A DNA stretch of 64,000 nt from Bacteroidota bacterium (GTDB lineage: Bacteria; Bacteroidota; Bacteroidia; Chitinophagales; Chitinophagaceae), in NCBI GenBank assembly GCA_023416995.1, contig JAEZGI010000027.1, positions 1-64,000 of the forward strand, in the 5' to 3' direction. This document shows, in pieces, positions 59,777-64,000 of the stretch. Both the position numbers and the translations under genes were made by a program. A model generated the notes under the pieces. It saw only the letters and a list, made by a program, of their open reading frames with translations. It was not told where the DNA came from and did not search any database. The stretch's first letter is position 1. The number at the start of each line of letters is the position of its first letter.

Positions 59777-60585
59777 ATTATTCTCTTGATAAGGCGTAGT
59801 TTGTGAGTGCGCAGTTTTGTGTCTGAATTGATAATACCCATATTGTCTATCCGGTCAATCCTGACTTTCACAGAAGAATGAATAATCTCGGAATCATTCA
59901 GCAGGATACCTACATGAGTTATTCTTCCCTCATCGTTATCAAAAAACGCCAGATCTCCAACACGCGCTTCCTGCAGAAAGCCTACTACTTCCCCCTGAGT
60001 TGCCTGCTGATACGCATCACGCATAAGCGATATGCCAAGGAATTTGTAAACAACCTGGCAAAAGCCACTGCAATCAACCCCAAACACAGAACGGCCACCC
60101 CAGAGATAACCGGTATTTAAAAATTTGAACGCTATTTGTTTCAGCAGGTTTTCATCAATTGAAGCATCCCGGCTTTTATTGTTCAACAGGCTCTCATCTG
60201 AACTCCGATTCGTTAATGTATATAAGTCTTCATTACAACTAACGGTCATATCCCCCCACACTGTTTCTTTATCTTTCAAACCCGGAATTGAACAACCAAG
60301 CGGCACCTGCATATTCTTACCGTCAACCTTAATGCCAGTGACCCATTGCTGTGTCAGGTACGATGTGGCAGGCAAGCTTTCGCGCAGGGTTGTCAGCTGA
60401 CCCTGTTGACACCAGCCCTCATACTGATCGTGATCACACCTAACCTTCGTCCAGTTATCCGGCGCAGATTCAAGTATGGTACACTGATCTCCGAACAACA
60501 ACTGACTTACCATCTCAGCCCGATGAGAAGGAGTACTTCGTAATGGACTAACGGGAACACAACAGACCGCCGCACTGATCATCAT
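59770..60585 (-). CDS. NlpC/P60 (C40) peptidase, probably cytosolic
   Basis: This 271-residue protein has an SH3-like N-terminal region (CVPVSPLRSTPSHRAEMVSQLLFGDQ) and a C-terminal NlpC/P60 domain. The catalytic Cys is in DCSGFCQVV, the His in RITHVGILL, with the following IIHSS. Without a signal peptide it resembles cytosolic D-gamma-glutamyl-diamino acid endopeptidases used in murein-peptide recycling (YkfC-like). It stands alone and is divergent from the sigma-factor gene. Confidence 0.9.
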   Translation of the reverse strand: MMISAAVCCVPVSPLRSTPSHRAEMVSQLLFGDQCTILESAPDNWTKVRCDHDQYEGWCQQGQLTTLRESLPATSYLTQQWVTGIKVDGKNMQVPLGCSIPGLKDKETVWGDMTVSCNEDLYTLTNRSSDESLLNNKSRDASIDENLLKQIAFKFLNTGYLWGGRSVFGVDCSGFCQVVYKFLGISLMRDAYQQATQGEVVGFLQEARVGDLAFFDNDEGRITHVGILLNDSEIIHSSVKVRIDRIDNMGIINSDTKLRTHKLRLIKRIIV

Positions 60586-60667
60586 AAATAGTTTTAAATA
60601 TATCGGGGTAATTTATGAAATCTTTCTGTTACTGCATCTATAGTAAAGATGGGAAGAGCAAAGCGGA

Positions 60668-61261
60668 TTGTATAAAAATGACTATTTTCAACAGGTGACC
60701 AGGGATCCGAACGAACATATCAGCGACCAGGAACTGCTCGATAATTTTTATCGCGACCATAACAATCATTGGCTGGGTATACTGTTTCAACGGTATACTC
60801 TTTTGTTGTTGGGTGTGGGTATGAAGTACCTCAAAAACGAAGAAGAGGCAAAAGACGTTGTGCAACAAATATTTCTTAAAGCTATCACCGAATTGCACAA
60901 GTATAAAGTAGAATACTTTAAGTCCTGGTTATACATGGTTGCAAAAAATCATTGCCTGATGAAGCTTCGTGACAGGCAAAACATGGTACTAACCGAAATC
61001 AAAGATAATGTTGCGGCAACCAATGATGATACCCTGCATCTGCATCTTGAAAAGAACCGGCGGCTGGAGCTGATGAATGAAAGTCTTGCCGAACTTAGTA
61101 AAGAACAGCAACTGTGTGTAACTTTGTTTTACCTTGAAAAGAAATCCTATCAGCAGATCGCTGATGAAACAGGTTTCAACCTTTTGCAGGTTAAAAGTTA
61201 TATTCAGAACGGGAAAAGAAATCTTAAGTTATTACTTGAAAAGAAATTGAATCAGCGATGA
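60668..61261 (+). CDS. ECF-type RNA polymerase sigma factor, TTG start
   Basis: This 197-residue sigma factor has region 2 (about 40-105: LLLGVGMKYLKNEEEAKDVVQQIFLKAITEL and FKSWLYMVAKNHCLMKLRDRQ) and region 4 (about 135-195: LAELSKEQQLCVTLFYLEKKSYQQIADETGFNLLQVKSYIQNGKRNLKLLLEKKL). The only usual start in frame at the N-terminus is TTG (60668); the ATG 10 bases later is out of frame. It is followed 9 nt later by a single-TM protein that probably acts as anti-sigma. No TonB receptor is next to it, unlike FecI-type systems. Confidence 0.92.
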   Translation: MYKNDYFQQVTRDPNEHISDQELLDNFYRDHNNHWLGILFQRYTLLLLGVGMKYLKNEEEAKDVVQQIFLKAITELHKYKVEYFKSWLYMVAKNHCLMKLRDRQNMVLTEIKDNVAATNDDTLHLHLEKNRRLELMNESLAELSKEQQLCVTLFYLEKKSYQQIADETGFNLLQVKSYIQNGKRNLKLLLEKKLNQR

Positions 61262-61270
61262 AGTATAACA

Positions 61271-61633
61271 ATGAGTAACGATCTTTTTAACATATTAACC
61301 AATAGCAATAAAGACATCGATAATCAGAAACTCATGGATTATGTGAGCGGAAAATTATCTGAACAGGAAAAACATGAGGTAGAAGTATGGATAAACGAAA
61401 ATGATTTTGCAAACGAAGCAGTTGAGGGTTTGGAAAAATTCTCTGACAAAAAAGATTTGCAGAATTATGTTGATCAGTTGAATAAGGAACTGAATCAATA
61501 TATCCAGGAAAAAAAGAATCGTCGTCTGCGCAAAAAAATAATGGATGACCCGTCCATTTATGTCACCGTGTTTGTATTACTACTGCTTATTGTAGTTGGC
61601 TATTTCGTGATCAGGTTATTAATTGCAAAATAG
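61271..61633 (+). CDS. Probable anti-sigma factor with one membrane helix
   Basis: This 120-residue protein has an N-terminal cytosolic helical part (about 1-90) rich in Glu/Asp/Asn (GKLSEQEKHEVEVWINENDFANEAVEGLEKF), then one transmembrane helix (about 96-117: YVTVFVLLLLIVVGYFVIRLLI). This layout fits a short anti-sigma anchored in the inner membrane. There is almost no periplasmic part, so the sensing input must be elsewhere. It is 9 nt downstream of the ECF sigma gene and ends 4 nt before the convergent deaminase gene. Confidence 0.72.
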   Translation: MSNDLFNILTNSNKDIDNQKLMDYVSGKLSEQEKHEVEVWINENDFANEAVEGLEKFSDKKDLQNYVDQLNKELNQYIQEKKNRRLRKKIMDDPSIYVTVFVLLLLIVVGYFVIRLLIAK

Positions 61634-61637
61634 AATA

Positions 61638-62111
61638 TTAGTAAGTCGTTTTACCCTCTTTGTTTTTCCATTCTTCAAACAATTTAACAGCCACGTCCTT
61701 TTCAATGGCTAACATTGGTATTTTTCGTTCGGCTATTGGAGTATTTATTTCATCATAGATAAAATGGTCGTCAAAGCCAGCTGCGGCAGCATCTTCCCGG
61801 CCCGCGGCGAAATAAATCTTATCTGGCCTCGCCCAATAGATAGCGCCCAGACACATTGGGCAGGGTTCGCAGGATGTATACAATTCGCAACCAGCTAACT
61901 GGTAAGAATTGAGATTTTTACAGGCTTCCCTTATTGCTACAACCTCGGCATGCGCAGTAGGATCATTTGTTGAAGTAACAGCATTATAGCCTTTGGCGAT
62001 CACTTCACCATTGCGCACGATCACACATCCAAAAGGGCCGCCCGCTCCTGCATTCATTCCCTGCCTCGCAAGATCAATTGCCATCTTCATAAATTTTGAT
62101 TGCGGTTCCAT
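61638..62111 (-). CDS. guaD: Guanine deaminase (CDA-type, GuaD-like)
   Basis: This 157-residue cytidine-deaminase-fold enzyme has zinc ligands H54, C84 and C87, with the proton shuttle E56 (HAE and PCPMC motifs). The text NDPTAHAEVVAIREACKNL and CLGAIYWARPDKIYFAAG is very close to B. subtilis GuaD, which converts guanine to xanthine, and the length matches (about 156). The start at 62111 is preferred to 62141 for that reason. tRNA-adenosine deaminase is less likely. Divergent from the M61 gene. Confidence 0.92.
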   Translation of the reverse strand: MEPQSKFMKMAIDLARQGMNAGAGGPFGCVIVRNGEVIAKGYNAVTSTNDPTAHAEVVAIREACKNLNSYQLAGCELYTSCEPCPMCLGAIYWARPDKIYFAAGREDAAAAGFDDHFIYDEINTPIAERKIPMLAIEKDVAVKLFEEWKNKEGKTTY

Positions 62112-62172
62112 CTGCGTTAATTTAGGCGAAATTAAGTTCAATCACCCATCGTGGCAAAATTCAAAACTAAAC

Positions 62173-63993
62173 ATGAAAAGGCTATCTTTTATTCTCCTGC
62201 TGCTGATTGTTTGCGATCATCTGCTGGCCCAGAAAATCAGTTACATCATTTCTTTTCCAAATATTGCACACCATGAAGCCGACATCAGTGTCACCGTTTC
62301 AGGGCTTACCCAGCGTGCGGCAATATTCCGAATGAGCCGTTCCTCTCCGGGACGATATGCCACCCACGAATACGGTAAGAATATTTACGATGTTCAGGCT
62401 TTTGATAAGGCAGGAAAACCTGTGGTGATCAGGAAAATTGACGGGGATGTGTATGAAGTACCGAAACATGATGGCTTTGTGCGCGTTAAATACACCTTGT
62501 ATGCAAACCATCCCGATGGCACATACGCGGGCATTGATCGTGAAAGCATACATCTGAATTCTCCTGCCACCTTCCTCTGGCTAAAGGGGGCGGAGAAAGC
62601 TCCGATAGATATCAAGTTCAACCTGCCTGAAGGAAAGCGCTGGACAATCTCAACCCAACTAAAACCAGGGGCCGACTCAACGCTTTTTACGGCCCGCGAT
62701 TTTCAATACCTGATGGATTCACCTATCAACATTGGTGAACTAAACTGGTTCGAATGGCAGATGGCCGGAGCGGGAAACAAACCCGCCGTTTTCCGGCTTT
62801 CGCTGGAAGCTACCGGCGACCATGGCATCATGAGCGAATTCGCCAAAAATCTTGAAGTTATCACCAAACAGGCAAAGGCGGTCTTTGGAACGCTGCCTGC
62901 TTTTGATTACAATACTTACACTTTCATCACGGGTATGAATCCTTACGTAAGAGGAGACGGGATGGAGCACAGAAATTCGACCGTTATCAACAGACCCGGC
63001 GCATTTACTTCTGCTACGGTGCCTTCGGTATTTGCACATGAGTTTTTTCATGCCTGGAACGTTGAAAGGATCCGCCCCGCTTCACTGGAACCATTCAATT
63101 TTGAAAAAAGCAACATGAGCGGAGAGCTTTGGTTCGCAGAAGGCTTCACCCAATATTATGGAGAGTTGCTGATGAAACGTTCGGGTTTTCGTACAATAGA
63201 TGATTGGGCCAACACCATATCGGGTCTTGTAAATACCAAGCAAAATACGGCAGGTGCAAAAAGTTACTCACCTGTACAGGCGAGCCAAATGGCCGTGTTT
63301 GTTGATGCAGGGGTGAGCATTGATAAAACCAATTACCCTAACATGTTTACTTCGTATTACCCTTACGGTGCAGCCATTGCGCTGGCTCTTGATCTCGAAT
63401 TAAGAACGCGTTTCGAGGGACTGGATCTTGATCGATATATGCAGGCCGTCTGGAAAAAGTTTGGTGTGAATGAGCAGCCGTACACGGTAGCGGGATTGGA
63501 AAATGTGCTCGCTGATCTTACAAAGGACAAAAACTTCGCAGCAGCGTTTTTTTTTAACTATGTGAACGGTCATGAGCCGTTTGACTACGGACCTTTATTA
63601 GAAGAGGCAGGCTTTACGCTTTCGCAGCCAGCGCTGAAGGAGGCATGGTTGGGCAACCTCCAGTTCCGACCCGGTGGTGACCTGGTACTCGGAGGCGTTA
63701 CCATAAAAGGAACACCACTCTACGAAGCCGGTCTCGATATAGAAGACAAGATCTTACAACTGGCGGGCAAAGAAGTTTCCGGCCCGGAAGAACTGCGTGC
63801 AATCATCAAAGCTCACAAACCCGGTGATAAAGTAAGTATCCAGTATCAGCATCGTGAAAAAGTCATCACAACAGAAATTACATTTTCTGCAAACCCTGTT
63901 TACTCTGTGGTTCCATTCGAAAAAGGAAAGTTTGAAATTGATGAAAATATGAAAGCATTTCGTGCGTCCTGGCTCGGCAACAAAATTCAATAA
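62173..63993 (+). CDS. M61-family glycyl aminopeptidase with PDZ domain
   Basis: This 606-residue exported protein has a signal peptide (about 1-20, ending LLAQ). An N-terminal beta domain leads to the M61 catalytic domain with HEFFH (H289, E290, H293) and the third ligand Glu in WFAEGFTQYY. A C-terminal PDZ domain (about 490-585: GGVTIKGTPLYEAGLDIEDKILQLAG) follows. Such peptidases release N-terminal glycine or small residues from peptides, probably in the periplasm. The start is the ATG at 62173; a longer frame to 61993 would overlap guaD on the opposite strand. The stop is inside the window, so the gene is complete. Confidence 0.93.
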   Translation: MKRLSFILLLLIVCDHLLAQKISYIISFPNIAHHEADISVTVSGLTQRAAIFRMSRSSPGRYATHEYGKNIYDVQAFDKAGKPVVIRKIDGDVYEVPKHDGFVRVKYTLYANHPDGTYAGIDRESIHLNSPATFLWLKGAEKAPIDIKFNLPEGKRWTISTQLKPGADSTLFTARDFQYLMDSPINIGELNWFEWQMAGAGNKPAVFRLSLEATGDHGIMSEFAKNLEVITKQAKAVFGTLPAFDYNTYTFITGMNPYVRGDGMEHRNSTVINRPGAFTSATVPSVFAHEFFHAWNVERIRPASLEPFNFEKSNMSGELWFAEGFTQYYGELLMKRSGFRTIDDWANTISGLVNTKQNTAGAKSYSPVQASQMAVFVDAGVSIDKTNYPNMFTSYYPYGAAIALALDLELRTRFEGLDLDRYMQAVWKKFGVNEQPYTVAGLENVLADLTKDKNFAAAFFFNYVNGHEPFDYGPLLEEAGFTLSQPALKEAWLGNLQFRPGGDLVLGGVTIKGTPLYEAGLDIEDKILQLAGKEVSGPEELRAIIKAHKPGDKVSIQYQHREKVITTEITFSANPVYSVVPFEKGKFEIDENMKAFRASWLGNKIQ

Positions 63994-64000
63994 CGGTCAA

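Noticed and set aside
61993..62172. N-terminal extension of the M61 peptidase
   Set aside because: It lacks a signal peptide, overlaps guaD on the other strand, and the ATG at 62173 is followed by a clear signal peptide.
1..64000. tRNA, rRNA, insertion sequences, prophage or integrase genes
   Set aside because: I found no cloverleaf-like sequence, transposase, integrase or terminal inverted repeats in any intergenic gap or coding region.

Overview
The window looks like an ordinary chromosomal stretch of a Bacteroidota bacterium, most likely a member of the Chitinophagaceae or a close relative. The basis is gene content and signals rather than a marker tree. There is a secreted protein with a type IX secretion tail, a TonB-type outer-membrane receptor with a carboxypeptidase-like N-terminal domain, an SpmA-SpmB fusion, a gluconate-dehydrogenase-subunit-3 pair, a BlaI-M56 pair, and repeated promoter -7 boxes of the Bacteroidota type TAnnTTTG with almost no classical Shine-Dalgarno sequences. 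I see no tRNA, rRNA, CRISPR array, insertion sequence, integrase or prophage gene. Gene density is high and most intergenic gaps are short.

Layout. 0-5 kb: tail of a DUF4397-like protein, SpmAB fusion, ychF, a luciferase-like monooxygenase and a small hypothetical. 5-12 kb: thrS-infC on the minus strand, a tandem pair of paralogous secreted proteins, a thiolase and rluF. 12-15 kb: a Tat-exported TIM-barrel protein, a histone-H1-like Lys/Ala-rich protein, a two-helix membrane protein and a SMP-30-like lipoprotein. 15-22 kb: a translationally coupled sialate O-acetylesterase / phosphotriesterase-like pair, a GMC dehydrogenase with its Tat/lipoprotein small subunit, and a duplicated-domain T9SS cargo. 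22-34 kb: dnaG (apparent CTG start), a TonB-type receptor, then the plus-strand run miaB, sigma-54 activator, lptE, TPR protein, secG, mltG and yihY. 34-43 kb: trmH, a large AsmA-like protein, K+-dependent membrane pyrophosphatase and the BlaI-M56 pair. 43-53 kb: WbqC-like protein, LEA-type lipoprotein, HMA protein-pyrE, Nudix, and the long minus-strand run histidine kinase, prfB (with programmed +1 frameshift), pruA, pyrR, pyrB, coaD, menI-like. 53-64 kb: porin-like barrel, EcsC-like, amine-oxidase-like flavoprotein, YdeI-like, phoH, soluble pyrophosphatase, NlpC/P60, ECF sigma with a probable anti-sigma partner, guanine deaminase and an M61 aminopeptidase.

How the genes work together. Most are housekeeping: translation (thrS, infC, prfB, ychF, rluF, miaB, trmH), replication (dnaG), envelope assembly (lptE, secG, mltG, AsmA), pyrimidine synthesis (pyrR, pyrB, pyrE), CoA synthesis (coaD) and pyrophosphate removal (hppA and ppa). 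Accessory functions are secreted carbohydrate/ester hydrolysis, a periplasmic sugar dehydrogenase, and signalling units (BlaI-M56, an orphan histidine kinase, an ECF sigma/anti-sigma pair). I found no convincing new defence or mobile system. The most unusual points are the dnaG start codon, the prfB frameshift in an apparently leaderless message, the paired secreted proteins with an unnamed C-terminal domain, a histone-like fusion, and several inverted repeats in non-coding gaps.
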